A stretch of 64,000 nucleotides of DNA from Caldilineaceae bacterium (GTDB taxonomy: Bacteria; Chloroflexota; Anaerolineae; Caldilineales; Caldilineaceae). The stretch covers positions 310,001 through 374,000 of the forward strand of contig JADLDO010000023.1 in the NCBI GenBank assembly GCA_020846635.1, in the 5' to 3' direction. Shown here piece by piece: positions 16,917 through 27,749 of the stretch. A program made the translations under genes and the position numbers. The notes under the pieces were generated by a model, which did no database searches, was not told where the DNA came from, and was given only the letters and a program-made list of their open reading frames with translations. Every line of letters starts with the position of its first letter. Within the stretch, counting starts at the first letter, position 1.

Positions 16917-17888
16917 ATGTCGTTTGTGATTACAGGATCGGTAGCCTATGACTATTTGATGCGCTATCCGGGCCGCTTTCGTGACCATATCTTGCCCGAA
17001 AACCTCGACAGCCTGAGTGTGAGCTTTTTGGCCGATTCGATGCAGCGTGTACGCGGGGGCGTTGCTGCCAACATTGCCTATACCATGCGCTTGTTGGGAG
17101 TGTCCCCTGTGATTTTGGCGTCAGTCGGCGAGGATTTTACCGACTATCGCCATTGGCTGGAGGCGCAAGGGCTGAACACGGAGCAGATTGTCGAGGTTCC
17201 CGATGAACTCACTGCCACCTTTTTTGTCAGCACCGACCTTGAGCAGAACCAGATCGCCAATTTTTATGCGGGGGCGATGAACCATGCGCGCTATCTTACC
17301 CTCGAAGGCCGCGGGCTGACGGATGCCAGCCTGGTGATCATCAGCCCCAATGACCCGGTTGCTATGCTCAACTATGCCCAGGAGTGCAAGCGACTGGGTA
17401 TTCCCTATGCCTATGACCCTAGCCAACAGATCGCACGCTTGAGCGGCGATGATCTGCAGGAGAGCGTTCCTGGCGCGGCTTTTTTGTTCTGCAACGAGTA
17501 TGAATTGGCGATGGTGCAGAGCAAAACAGGGTGGAGCCTGGATGAGATTCGCGCCCAAGTGACCACGTTGGTGCTAACCCTGGGCAAGAAGGGCAGCGTG
17601 GTCTATACGGGTGACGAGGTGATTGCGGTTCCTGTGGCGCACTTGGAGCGAATTGAAGACCCCACAGGCGCGGGGGATGCCTATCGAGGTGGCTTTTTTG
17701 CCGCGGCCATCAATGGGTTGCCCTACGCCGTTTGTGGCAAGATCGGTTCATTGTGCAGCGTCTATGCGATGGAGAACATGGGCACAACGGCGCACCGCTT
17801 CACAGTCAATGAGTTCATTGCACGCTATACTCGTGTCTTTGGGCCAGAGCCTGCGCTGCAACTGCTCCGGCAACCCACAGTAGCTTAG
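16917..17888 (+). CDS. PfkB-family carbohydrate/nucleoside kinase, probably adenosine kinase
   Basis: 323 residues of the ribokinase fold. The N-terminal GSVAYDYLM, the substrate-side [15 protein letters not shown] and the C-terminal catalytic signature [14 protein letters not shown] are all present. Sugar kinases and adenosine kinases share these. I favour adenosine kinase because the gene sits between mtnA and ahcY/metK, where adenosine from S-adenosylhomocysteine needs rephosphorylation; bacterial members of this kind often begin with [12 protein letters not shown] residues. It follows the LOG gene by 23 bases, probably in the same transcript. Confidence 0.82.
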   Translation: MSFVITGSVAYDYLMRYPGRFRDHILPENLDSLSVSFLADSMQRVRGGVAANIAYTMRLLGVSPVILASVGEDFTDYRHWLEAQGLNTEQIVEVPDELTATFFVSTDLEQNQIANFYAGAMNHARYLTLEGRGLTDASLVIISPNDPVAMLNYAQECKRLGIPYAYDPSQQIARLSGDDLQESVPGAAFLFCNEYELAMVQSKTGWSLDEIRAQVTTLVLTLGKKGSVVYTGDEVIAVPVAHLERIEDPTGAGDAYRGGFFAAAINGLPYAVCGKIGSLCSVYAMENMGTTAHRFTVNEFIARYTRVFGPEPALQLLRQPTVA

Positions 17889-17919
17889 TTTTGTTGGGAT
17901 CTAGTCTTATAGAGAGCTT

Positions 17920-20079
17920 ATGCGACGATTTCGTAGCTTCCCCGTGGGCATCTTCCTATTGGGGCTTTGTTGGTGGGTTTGGCCGGCATCTTTGTATGCC
18001 GCGGGCCAAGTGGCAGAGTTGCCACCTCGGTTTGTGGTACGTACGGTCGTGAGCGGTCTGGATTTGCCGACCGACATGGTGATTCTGCCTTCGGGCGATT
18101 TCTTGATCACCGAGAAGGGAACCGGATCGGGGCCTTTTAGTACGGCGCGAGTGCGATTGGTGCGGCAGGGAATCCTGCGACCAGAGCCTGTATTGACGCT
18201 GGGGGTGAATGCTGAATCGGACAGCGGGCTTTTTAGCATCATCCTGGACCCTCAGTTTGCCACCAATCGTTACTTCTATCTTTGGTATAGCACAGGGGAA
18301 ACTTCTCTAGGCTGGGAGGAGGAAACCGTCAACCGCCTGTCGCGCTTTGTCTATGACGACGCCAGCGGTACGGCGGATCTCGCAAGTGAGACGCTCATCC
18401 TCAATAACATTCCCTGGTCGCCTCTGCACAATGGCGGCGGGCTGGCATTTGACACAGAGGGGAATCTGCTGATCGCAACGGGCGATGCGGGTTCGTCTCC
18501 TTTTTATCCCCAGACCAATTTGGCGCAAAACCTGGGGTCGCTCAATGGCAAAGTGCTGCGGATTCGGCCCAGAGAGAGCGGCGGCTATGATGTGCCGAGC
18601 GACAACCCTTTCAGTGGAAATCTAGGGGCACGTTCAGAAGTGTATGCGCTTGGGCTGCGTAATCCATTTCGGATGACGCAGCGGCTCGCTGACCAGAATC
18701 TTTATCTGCTGGACGTGGGGAATAATGTTTGGGAGGAAGTCAACCATCTTGTCGCGGGGGCGAATTATGGATGGCCCTATCGCGAAGGTCACTGCCCGAT
18801 GGAGGACCCCCGGCCCGATTGTCCTCCCGCACCTCCTGAGTTTACTGAACCAATTTTGGTCTATCCCCACCCTGTCAACATGGGGGCCGGGATTACGGCG
18901 ATGGCCTTCTATGAGGGCACGCAATGGCCGGCAGAGTATCAAGGCAAACTTTTTGTTGCCGATTTCAACTCGGATTGGGTGGGAACGACGGATTTGGCAG
19001 ACCCCGACCAAACGCTTACCCCGTTTGCGACAGGCTTGAACAGTCTCGTAGATATGGAGGCGACGCCGGAGGGCATCTATGCAGTCTCCATCTATGAGGG
19101 CAGTATTCAATTCATCTATTATGACGAAAGTGGCAATCTGCCGCCTTCGGCCCAGTTGCGTGTAACGCCCACCAATGGTAGAGCGCCGCTCAGCGTCCGG
19201 TTTACGGCAATCGGCTCACAGGATGGGGATGGGGATGCGCTGCGCTATGAGTGGAATTTCGGGGATTCAAGCCCAATCACGACGACAACTGTGCCCACTA
19301 TTTCTCATGTCTATGGGCAGGATGGCGTCTATTTGGCGACGTTGCAGGTGATCGATGGGCGCGGCGCAAAATCGGAGATTCGAAACCAGTCGATTCAGGT
19401 CTACTCAGGGGCCTATGCGACGATTGTTCAAGAGAATGTGACTGAGCCGGGTCGTATTTTGTACCGAGGTGGCGACCAGATTCGTTTTCGCGCTGTCCGT
19501 GCAGGCGATACAACGGGGCTAGACCCGGCTGCGCCCTATTCTTGGACGATCCGGCTGCATCACAATGAACACATGCATGTGTTGGTCAATGAATATCTTA
19601 GCAGCGAGATCATGCTGGATATTCCCACCGAGACGCATGCGCTGAATTCGCCGCTCTGGTATGAGATCAGGTTGTCGATGCACACCGCATCGGGACAAGT
19701 TTTGCTCATCACGCACGAACTTCATCCGCAGACGACTTGGATACAGGCGTTAAGCTGGCCGGGACATGCCATCATCAAGCTAGACCAACAACTGCTTGAC
19801 CCAGAGGAGCCGGTGATGGTGATTGTCGGTCAGAAATATGTGCTGGAAGCAACCCCGATGATTGTCTATGATTTCAAGGTGGGGGAATTTACAAATTGGG
19901 TGGTGACCAATGGATGGCCGGTAACCACTGTGGCGGGAGAGACGGAGACCATTGCCGAGCGCCGTCTTGAACTCGTAGCCACACCGGAATCCAAGACCTA
20001 TGTAGCCTTTTATGAGTATGTGCGCGATGCGATATTCAACTATCTGCCGGCGCTGTCGCAGACCGAAGTTGCTGAATAA
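17920..20079 (+). CDS. Secreted PQQ-dependent glucose/sorbosone dehydrogenase-like protein with PKD domain
   Basis: 719 residues: signal peptide (1-28), a six-bladed propeller (about 35-400) with family segments LPTDMVILPSGDFLITEKG, HNGGGLAFDTEGNLLIATGDAGSS, YALGLRNPFRMT and NYGWPYREGHCPM, then a PKD domain (about 415-500, YEWNFGDSSP and ISHVYGQDGVY), then a beta-rich tail (500-719). The family oxidises aldoses with PQQ, but many environmental members are of unknown substrate. The C-terminus contains NYLPALSQ, echoing the end motif of other secreted proteins in the window. It interrupts the SAM-cycle genes and is functionally unrelated to them as far as can be seen. Confidence 0.85.
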   Translation: MRRFRSFPVGIFLLGLCWWVWPASLYAAGQVAELPPRFVVRTVVSGLDLPTDMVILPSGDFLITEKGTGSGPFSTARVRLVRQGILRPEPVLTLGVNAESDSGLFSIILDPQFATNRYFYLWYSTGETSLGWEEETVNRLSRFVYDDASGTADLASETLILNNIPWSPLHNGGGLAFDTEGNLLIATGDAGSSPFYPQTNLAQNLGSLNGKVLRIRPRESGGYDVPSDNPFSGNLGARSEVYALGLRNPFRMTQRLADQNLYLLDVGNNVWEEVNHLVAGANYGWPYREGHCPMEDPRPDCPPAPPEFTEPILVYPHPVNMGAGITAMAFYEGTQWPAEYQGKLFVADFNSDWVGTTDLADPDQTLTPFATGLNSLVDMEATPEGIYAVSIYEGSIQFIYYDESGNLPPSAQLRVTPTNGRAPLSVRFTAIGSQDGDGDALRYEWNFGDSSPITTTTVPTISHVYGQDGVYLATLQVIDGRGAKSEIRNQSIQVYSGAYATIVQENVTEPGRILYRGGDQIRFRAVRAGDTTGLDPAAPYSWTIRLHHNEHMHVLVNEYLSSEIMLDIPTETHALNSPLWYEIRLSMHTASGQVLLITHELHPQTTWIQALSWPGHAIIKLDQQLLDPEEPVMVIVGQKYVLEATPMIVYDFKVGEFTNWVVTNGWPVTTVAGETETIAERRLELVATPESKTYVAFYEYVRDAIFNYLPALSQTEVAE

Positions 20080-20146
20080 AGCTGACTGAAAAGAATTTTG
20101 TACGGGAGTTTTACCGGAAAGTTTGTCTAGGGTTTAAGGAGCTTAA

Positions 20147-21459
<1,313 letters not shown>

Positions 21460-21477
21460 CATTACGAGGAGAAGAAT

Positions 21478-22704
21478 ATGACAACATTCATGACGTCACC
21501 CTCTTTGCTCTTTACGAGCGAGTCGGTGACGGAGGGCCACCCGGACAAAATGTGCGACCAGATCAGCGATGCTGTGCTGGATGCATGTTTTGACCAAGAT
21601 CCTATGTCGCGCGTGGCATGTGAAACCGCTATCAAGACGGGCTTTGTCATGCTGTTGGGCGAAATTACGACCCATGCCTTTGTAAACTTTGATGAACTGG
21701 TGCGCCAGGTAGTCAAAGAGATCGGCTTTGACGACAGCAGCAAAGGCTTTGACGGCAACACCTGTGGCGTGCAGGTTGCCATTGCTGCCCAAAGCCCGGA
21801 CATTGCGATGGGTGTTGATCAGTCGCGAGAGGCCAAAGATAGCCTCATCTCTGTGGATCCGATTGAGTCCGTGGGCGCGGGCGACCAGGGGATGATGTTT
21901 GGCTTTGCCTGTGACGAAACGCCAACGCTCATGCCCCTGCCCATCTATCTCGCCCACAATCTGGCGCGCCGTTTGACCGAAGTCCGCAAGCAGGGGATTC
22001 TGCCCTGGCTTCGCCCCGACGGCAAGACGCAGGTGACGGTGGAATATGCCTATGGCAAGCCGCACCGCATTCACACGGTGCTGATCAGCACACAGCACGA
22101 TCCGCATGTGACCCAAGAGCAGATTCGCCAATCCTTGATTGAGGCTGTGATCAACCCTGTTCTGCCTGCGGAATTGGTGGATGAGGAGATGCGTATCTTT
22201 ACCAACCCCACCGGGCGTTTTGTGGTGGGTGGGCCGATGGGCGATGCAGGCGTGACCGGACGGAAGATCATCGTCGATACCTATGGCGGCATGGGGCGTC
22301 ATGGTGGCGGCGCTTTCAGCGGCAAGGATTGCACCAAGGTTGACCGCAGCGCCGCCTATGCTGCGCGCTGGGTTGCCAAGAACATTGTGGCCGCGGGGAT
22401 TGCCAGCCGCTGTGAAATCCAGTTGGCCTATGCCATTGGTGTCGCACACCCGTTGAGCATCAACGTGGAGACCTTTGGCACAGGTCATATCAGCGACGAT
22501 AAGATCGCTAAATTGATCCAGGAGCATTTTGACCTGCGTCCTGGGGCGATTATTCGCGATTTGGACCTGCGCCGCCCTATCTATCGCCAGACCGCGGCCT
22601 ATGGGCACTTTGGCCGCGATGATGTGCAATTCCCGTGGGAAGATACCAGCCGCGCACCTGCCTTGCGCGCCGCTGCGGGTTTGCACGAGATGGCCCACGC
22701 TTAG
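21478..22704 (+). CDS. metK: S-adenosylmethionine synthetase
   Basis: 408 residues. It makes SAM from methionine and ATP. Motifs: [16 protein letters not shown] at the N-terminus, the ATP hexapeptide GAGDQG, and the phosphate-binding [19 protein letters not shown] start it at 21478, where GAGGAGAAGAAT precedes ATG; the longer in-frame start at 21409 would translate the tandem repeat at the ahcY end. It closes a block that together covers SAM synthesis, SAH hydrolysis and salvage steps. Length is slightly longer than the E. coli enzyme (384), within the family range. Confidence 0.97.
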   Translation: MTTFMTSPSLLFTSESVTEGHPDKMCDQISDAVLDACFDQDPMSRVACETAIKTGFVMLLGEITTHAFVNFDELVRQVVKEIGFDDSSKGFDGNTCGVQVAIAAQSPDIAMGVDQSREAKDSLISVDPIESVGAGDQGMMFGFACDETPTLMPLPIYLAHNLARRLTEVRKQGILPWLRPDGKTQVTVEYAYGKPHRIHTVLISTQHDPHVTQEQIRQSLIEAVINPVLPAELVDEEMRIFTNPTGRFVVGGPMGDAGVTGRKIIVDTYGGMGRHGGGAFSGKDCTKVDRSAAYAARWVAKNIVAAGIASRCEIQLAYAIGVAHPLSINVETFGTGHISDDKIAKLIQEHFDLRPGAIIRDLDLRRPIYRQTAAYGHFGRDDVQFPWEDTSRAPALRAAAGLHEMAHA

Positions 22705-22762
22705 CAATTTCTTTTCTGCATGGATGTTGAACTGATCATGATCTGCGCCGGTTGGGCCATTC

Positions 22763-22789
22763 TTGACCCCAACCGGCGCAGTGTATAAT
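22763..22789 (+). promoter_or_regulatory. Promoter candidate giving a leaderless transcript
   Basis: TTGACC (22763-22768) and TATAAT (22784-22789) are spaced by 15 bases, shorter than the ideal 17. The in-frame ATG at 22796 is seven bases past the -10 box, about where transcription would start. Confidence 0.45.
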
Positions 22790-22795
22790 GGCGGG

Positions 22796-24334
22796 ATGAT
22801 TGGTTTGAATTTGTTGCGGAATGCACGAATCGTTTTCCTGATGCTTTTATGTACAGCTTGCGTGCCGGCTGGGACAGCATTGCTCACTGCTTCTGGTCAG
22901 GGGGCCGCGCCGCTGGTTGCCCCCCAGAGCAGTGGGATTGTTGCTGAAGTGGAGCCGGGGAGTGACCTGCCGCCCTTACCGCCCGGAGAGTCGCGCATCT
23001 ACGCAACTCAAGTGGCGCTGCCGACGTATCCTATAGAGGCGTATCAATCTGCCGCCTTTGATCCGGTCTATCGCTGGCCTTATTTGCGCTTCGACCGCGA
23101 ACGCTTCCAGATGGAAGCCCCGCCCGCTGAAGTCCGGCGCTATCAACTGCTGGTGCTGGAAAATGAGTACCTCGAGGTGAGTATCCTGCCTGAACTGGGC
23201 GGGCGCATCTGGCAGGTGCGCCACAAACCAACGGGCGACACGATGTTCTATCAAAACAGTGTGGTCAAGCCTTCTCCGTGGGGGCCGGCGAACCAACTCG
23301 GCTGGCTGGCTGTGGGTGGGCTGGAATGGGCATTGCCTGTCAACGAGCATGGCTATGATTGGGGAACCCCGTGGACGGTGACAACGTTCCAGGAGCAGGA
23401 CGGCACTGTCGGCGCGGCCATTGCCACGCCTAACGATGGGCGTTTGCTGGCTGCGGAGATTGTGGTGACGCTGCACCCTCGGCGCGCCTATCTGACCTTA
23501 GCCCCGACGATTCATAACCTGGCGGATCATGCGTTGGACTTTCATTTTTGGCAGACTGCCATGTTGGCCCCTGGGCCGGGCAATCATCTGAGCGCGGATC
23601 TTCGCTTTGTCTCACCCAGCCGGATCATGTCCATCCACAGCACAGGGGATACCATGCTGCCGGGGCCGGGCAGGCTCTTTACATGGCCCCGCTATTTTGG
23701 GCGCGACCTGAGCCGTTTGGGGAATTGGGATCGGTATGTGGGCTTCTTTGAATATCCAACAGCCCACGGCCCTTTTGTCGGTGTCTATGACCCCGCGCAG
23801 GACGCAGGAGCTGTGCGTATTTTTCCCGCGCAGATCGCGCAGGGCAGCAAGGTCTTTGGATTGGGCTGGCGTCACGCGATTGGCAGTGAAGATTTTACCG
23901 ATGATGGCTCAGCCTATGTAGAATTACATGGCGGCCTGTCGCCCACCTTTGATGAACCCTATACGTTGGCAGGGGGGGCAAGCGTGCATTGGCAGGAGAG
24001 TTGGTATCCCGTACAAGGGATTGGCGACATGGTCTATGCCAACGAGAACGGCGCACTCAATTTGGCGCGTGCAGCCCAGGGATTGCGCGTAGCCTTCTAT
24101 CCCACACAATCGCTAACGGGGTCGTTGTTGGTGTTGGCGCAGGGATCGTCTGGGGAAGATCATCTGATGGCAGAGCTGCCGCTGCGCGCTTCGCCCGCAA
24201 CTCCTTTTGTGCGCGAACTCGATGGTGTTGCGCCGGATGCGGCTGTGACACTGCGGCTGGTCGATGGAACAGGAAAAATTCTCCTGGAGTATGCCTCGGG
24301 AGACGAGATGTATGTGCAAGCCGGCGCGCGCTAG
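22796..24334 (+). CDS. Exported protein with galactose-mutarotase-like/DUF5107-type domain
   Basis: 512 residues. A hydrophobic N-terminus ends LLCTAC, a near-lipobox, so it is probably a lipoprotein. The main domain (about 110-430) has ENEYLEVSILPELGGRIWQV, then GLEWALPVNEHGYDWGTPW, a pattern of the beta-sandwich aldose-1-epimerase-like fold found in DUF5107 proteins; these bind or modify carbohydrates. A C-terminal beta region follows. I choose the ATG at 22796 because a good -10 box overlaps any earlier start. It stands alone between metK and the TPR/propeller gene. Function is not established. Confidence 0.7.
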   Translation: MIGLNLLRNARIVFLMLLCTACVPAGTALLTASGQGAAPLVAPQSSGIVAEVEPGSDLPPLPPGESRIYATQVALPTYPIEAYQSAAFDPVYRWPYLRFDRERFQMEAPPAEVRRYQLLVLENEYLEVSILPELGGRIWQVRHKPTGDTMFYQNSVVKPSPWGPANQLGWLAVGGLEWALPVNEHGYDWGTPWTVTTFQEQDGTVGAAIATPNDGRLLAAEIVVTLHPRRAYLTLAPTIHNLADHALDFHFWQTAMLAPGPGNHLSADLRFVSPSRIMSIHSTGDTMLPGPGRLFTWPRYFGRDLSRLGNWDRYVGFFEYPTAHGPFVGVYDPAQDAGAVRIFPAQIAQGSKVFGLGWRHAIGSEDFTDDGSAYVELHGGLSPTFDEPYTLAGGASVHWQESWYPVQGIGDMVYANENGALNLARAAQGLRVAFYPTQSLTGSLLVLAQGSSGEDHLMAELPLRASPATPFVRELDGVAPDAAVTLRLVDGTGKILLEYASGDEMYVQAGAR

Positions 24335-24458
24335 TGCCGGCTGCGCGGGTAGAGGATGTGCCTCTACCAAACATGACCAAGCGCGAAAAACATAAAGCAA
24401 AAAGTAAAAGTATAAGATGTGGGATCACCCAACCCATGAGTAGAGCGAGTCGAGTCTG

Positions 24459-26426
24459 ATGTTTAATCAACCACGCGAAGGACTTTTTCCGACCTGGCTG
24501 TTATGGGTCATTGGCCCGGTCACGGTACTCGCCGCGGCGTTGATCATCTTCGCCGTGGTATTGGGCATCCGCGCCGGACAGCGCCAGATTGAGACCCAAC
24601 GTCGCCAGGAAGTGGGCATTGCTTTGCAGCGTGCCGCCGACTATCAACGCGAGGGCCGGTTGCAGGATGCCGCGGCGGAATACCAGCGGGTGCTGATGTT
24701 GGAGCCTGGCAACGAGACGGCGACGGCAGGCATCCAAGCCATTGTCAACCAGGTGGGGAGTGGGACGGTTGTGGCGGCTGATCCTGTGACGGGGACAACG
24801 CCAGGAGGGGCAACGCCCGTTGCCGGTGCAGTCATCGCTCCCACTGCCGGCGCGACCGCCAGCGCCGAAACGCAAACGCTCTATGAACAGGCGCGCGCGG
24901 TCTATGGCACAGGCCAGTGGGAGGAGGCGGTGACGCTGCTGCTGCAACTCCAGCAGCAGGCGCCGGAGTTCCAACGCTCACAGGTCGAGGAGATGCTCTA
25001 TAACGCCTATGTCAATTTGGCGGCGGCTGCGGATCAGGTCGATGACCTGGAACTGGCGATAGAGTATGTCGATAAGGCGCTGGCTCTGCGTCCCAGCTCG
25101 AGCGCGCTACAGGCCGCGCGTGCCATCGCCGCCAACTATGTCGAGGGGCTTCATCAAGAGGGGGCAGACTGGGGGCGCGCCGTAGAGCTTTTTGAAGCGG
25201 TTTTTGCCCAAGACCCCAATTATCGCGATGTGGCAACGCGTTTGCCCACGGCGCGATTGGCCTATGGCGATCAACTGGCACTGGCAAAGGAATGGTGCAA
25301 GGCGGAGGAGCAATACACGCTGGCGATTGAGGTTTCCGTGCCGCCCGGGTCGATTGCCCGCCGCGATGATTTCCAAACGCGCTGTGCGCAGCTTATGGCT
25401 TTGCGCGGCGGTACGCCTGTGCCGACCAGCACGCGCATGGCCGCGGCTGTAGGGACAGCCACGGTTACGCCCACGCCCAACCCCACCTCGTCGCTGGCTA
25501 CTACAGTGGATAGCAATGTCACACCGGATGCGCTGTCGGCAGAGGGTGCGGAGATCACCACAACGGTTGAGGCCCCGGCTGCTGAGGAAGTCGTACCTGA
25601 TACAGTGGCAGCGGGGCCGGTCAGCGGTCGCTTGCTCTATTCGGCGCTGGACCCATTTGGCGGGCAGAGCAATATCTATCTGCAAGCGGTGAGCGCGCCC
25701 AAGCCTGACATTCTCTTTATGGGGGGGACGCAGCCGTCGTTCCGGCCCGATGCTCAGCGCGTGGCCTTCCGCAATTTGCATGATGACAGCCGCGGCATCA
25801 GCTCGCTGGACCCGGCGACGGGGTTGAAACTGCGCTTTACGACCTTTTCGGAAGATTCCTTTCCGAGTTGGAATGGCTTAGGCAACCTCGTCGCTTTTGC
25901 CAGCAACCGGGAAGGCGACCGGCGCTGGCGTCTCTATGTGATCTGGGCCGATGTCAACAACGAAGCCACGGCTGTGGGCTTTGGGCAATATCCCGATTGG
26001 CATCCCTCCGAAGACCGTTTTGCCTATCAAGGCTGTGATGACAGCGGCAATGGCTGCGGGATTCGCAGCATGAACGGCAGCGGGGGCGATTCGCGCGGGA
26101 TTACCTCTGTGGCTGCCGACATGCAGCCCGATTGGGCAAGCTCCGGGCAGTTCTTGGCCTTCACCAGCGAGGCGCGCGATGGCAACCCCGAGATCTACCG
26201 GGTGGATGTCGCCACGGGGCAAGTGACGCGCCTGACAGAGAGCGGCGGCATTGATGCCGCGCCCGCGGTCAGCCCGGATGGTGCTTGGGTGGCCTTCCTG
26301 AGCAATCGCAGCGGCGCGTGGGCCATTTGGGCAGTGCCAAGCAGCGGTGGCGAAGCACAGCAGCTTTTTGCGCTGGAAGGCAATGTCAGCGTCTGGCAGG
26401 ATTTTGAAATGCAGTGGATCAATTAG
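24459..26426 (+). CDS. Membrane-anchored TPR and TolB-like beta-propeller protein
   Basis: 655 residues: one N-terminal membrane helix (about 15-37), a tetratricopeptide region (about 50-300: ADYQREGRLQDAAAEYQRVL, LYEQARAVYGTGQWEEAVTLLLQL, ELAIEYVDKALALRPSS), a T/P/A-rich linker (about 315-390), and a C-terminal propeller (about 395-655) with WD40-like TolB repeats such as FRPDAQRVAFRN, PSWNGLGNLVAFASNREGD and DAAPAVSPDGAWVAFLSNRSG. It is probably exposed outside the membrane and binds proteins. No clear ribosome binding site precedes the ATG. Nearby genes give no specific role. Confidence 0.75.
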   Translation: MFNQPREGLFPTWLLWVIGPVTVLAAALIIFAVVLGIRAGQRQIETQRRQEVGIALQRAADYQREGRLQDAAAEYQRVLMLEPGNETATAGIQAIVNQVGSGTVVAADPVTGTTPGGATPVAGAVIAPTAGATASAETQTLYEQARAVYGTGQWEEAVTLLLQLQQQAPEFQRSQVEEMLYNAYVNLAAAADQVDDLELAIEYVDKALALRPSSSALQAARAIAANYVEGLHQEGADWGRAVELFEAVFAQDPNYRDVATRLPTARLAYGDQLALAKEWCKAEEQYTLAIEVSVPPGSIARRDDFQTRCAQLMALRGGTPVPTSTRMAAAVGTATVTPTPNPTSSLATTVDSNVTPDALSAEGAEITTTVEAPAAEEVVPDTVAAGPVSGRLLYSALDPFGGQSNIYLQAVSAPKPDILFMGGTQPSFRPDAQRVAFRNLHDDSRGISSLDPATGLKLRFTTFSEDSFPSWNGLGNLVAFASNREGDRRWRLYVIWADVNNEATAVGFGQYPDWHPSEDRFAYQGCDDSGNGCGIRSMNGSGGDSRGITSVAADMQPDWASSGQFLAFTSEARDGNPEIYRVDVATGQVTRLTESGGIDAAPAVSPDGAWVAFLSNRSGAWAIWAVPSSGGEAQQLFALEGNVSVWQDFEMQWIN

Positions 26427-26476
26427 CAACTGATGTTACGCACCAGCCGCCGGACGGTAAACCATCCGGCTAGGAT

Positions 26477-26570
26477 ACAACGCCCCCTGAAGGGGACTAA
26501 GGCCGCCTAGCGGTAAGCCTCCTTCAGGGGGCGTTGTTTGGTAGCCCTGCGGCTTTAGCCCTGGGCGGCC
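26477..26570. repeat. Long interspersed palindromic repeat, family 2, copy 2
   Basis: ACAACGCCCCCTGAAGG (26477-26493) is perfectly complementary to 26521-26537. The following bases to 26570 (TAGCCCTGCGGCTTTAGCCC and onward) match the reverse complement of the copy at 10812-10864. It sits after the propeller gene and directly beside a family 1 palindrome. Confidence 0.85.
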
Positions 26571-26578
26571 CAGCGATC

Positions 26579-26611
26579 ACCCTCCCTGAAGTTCTAAGCT
26601 TCCGGGAGGGT
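26579..26611. repeat. Palindromic intergenic repeat, family 1, diverged copy
   Basis: Same 33-bp palindrome as at 10355 and 57702, but the left arm has decayed (CCCTCCCTGAAGTTC), leaving an intact right arm AAGCTTCCGGGAGGGT. Confidence 0.85.
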
Positions 26612-26636
26612 TCATGCCGGAGAAAATGCGCGATTC

Positions 26637-27425
26637 CTACCGATTCGCCGAGTTAATTGAACTGCCGCCGGAGGCTTCCTGGTCGATGGTAGGGTTGCCG
26701 GTGTATTCGACACTGCTGCCGCCGCTTGCCCCTACGTCCAGCGATTCCGTTACCCATACCGCTGCCTCGGAGCCGCCGCTTACTTCCAGCCGGGCGACTT
26801 CGCTTTCTAGGCCTGCTGCACGATAGTGGGCACCCCCACTTGCCGTTACCTCTTGCTTGGTTGCGGTTCCGGCGCGGATGGTCACGCCGCCCCCGCCACT
26901 CGCCTCTGTATCCAGCGAATCAGCCGTCAGGCTCTCAATCCGTAACTCGCTGCCGCCACTTGTCTCCAGCGCGCCGGTTTCTGCCTCCAGCGTGCCGATC
27001 ATACCCCGGCTGCCACCACTGAAAGTCACTCGTATCTGGTCGCTTTCAATCGTCTCCGTATCGAGGCTGCCGCCACCGGAGATGGTAATGCCGTGAATTG
27101 TGGGCATTTCCAGATGCACCCTGACCGGACGACTGGTGCGAATGCCGAATGATCCAAAGGCTGGGCGAAAGCGGACGGTCAATGTCCTACCGCGCACAAT
27201 GGTTTCGATTTCGGGCATGATGTTGTCCTCAGCTTCAAGTGTCAATTGCTCTCGGTCGCCCTGTGTCAGGAGCAATTGCATGCCACAGCAGACTTCCACT
27301 TCTTCAAAGTTACTGACTTCTCGGCCTTCTGTGATCATGTTGCCCGATCCCTGGAGAGATATAAAGGTACAACTACTGAGCAGCAACGCGCTTGCGATCA
27401 AAAGTGAAAAGAGGTGCTTATTCAC
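26637..27425 (-). CDS. Lipoprotein with DUF2807 (head-GIN) beta-helix domain
   Basis: 262 residues. The N-terminus ends in a lipobox (LLLSSC, Cys about residue 19). The rest has the DUF2807 'putative auto-transporter adhesin, head GIN' pattern: GSGNMITEGREVSNFEEVEV, then repeated glycine/serine turns such as ISGGGSLDTE, FSGGSRGMIG, TSGGSELRIE, ASGGGGVTIRAG and ASGGSSVEYTGNPTIDQEASGGSS. Such proteins are right-handed beta-helix-like surface proteins of unknown function. The start codon is GTG with AAGGAG eight bases before it. It leads into the region of three small envelope genes on the minus strand. Confidence 0.88.
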   Translation of the reverse strand: MNKHLFSLLIASALLLSSCTFISLQGSGNMITEGREVSNFEEVEVCCGMQLLLTQGDREQLTLEAEDNIMPEIETIVRGRTLTVRFRPAFGSFGIRTSRPVRVHLEMPTIHGITISGGGSLDTETIESDQIRVTFSGGSRGMIGTLEAETGALETSGGSELRIESLTADSLDTEASGGGGVTIRAGTATKQEVTASGGAHYRAAGLESEVARLEVSGGSEAAVWVTESLDVGASGGSSVEYTGNPTIDQEASGGSSINSANR

Positions 27426-27446
27426 AGGTTTGGCTCCTTATCGTGA

Positions 27447-27701
27447 TTACTCTACGTCAGTCTTCGTAACCAACGACGCGTTCTGCTTTCTGCGGCCAAA
27501 GAGAAAATAGGCAATTGGCCCCACAAAATTAACAAACGAAAGCGCAACCCACATGCCTTTCTTGCCGTTAATTGCTTCGGCGGGTCGCTGGCGAATGTCC
27601 CACAGGGCAGAGGCGAGCAGGGCGATCTGTGCCAATGACATGATCGCGATACGCAGCTTGGCCGCCATCGTTAGGTCTTTCCATTGCTTTTGCTGTTTCA
27701 T
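27447..27701 (-). CDS. Small membrane protein with PLDc_N domain
   Basis: 84 residues with two membrane segments. KKGMWVALSFVNFVGPIAYFLFGRRK is the typical core of the phospholipase-D-nuclease N-terminal (PLDc_N) domain, found in stand-alone small membrane proteins and in cardiolipin synthases. No PLD catalytic domain follows. It lies 48 bases downstream of the LiaF-like gene and 21 bases before the DUF2807 gene, all minus strand, so a common transcript is likely; a role in membrane or stress response is inference. Confidence 0.82.
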   Translation of the reverse strand: MKQQKQWKDLTMAAKLRIAIMSLAQIALLASALWDIRQRPAEAINGKKGMWVALSFVNFVGPIAYFLFGRRKQNASLVTKTDVE

Positions 27702-27749
27702 CGTGCGATTTCTCCGTTTCCACTGTCAGGATACTTCTTTCTTACAAAG

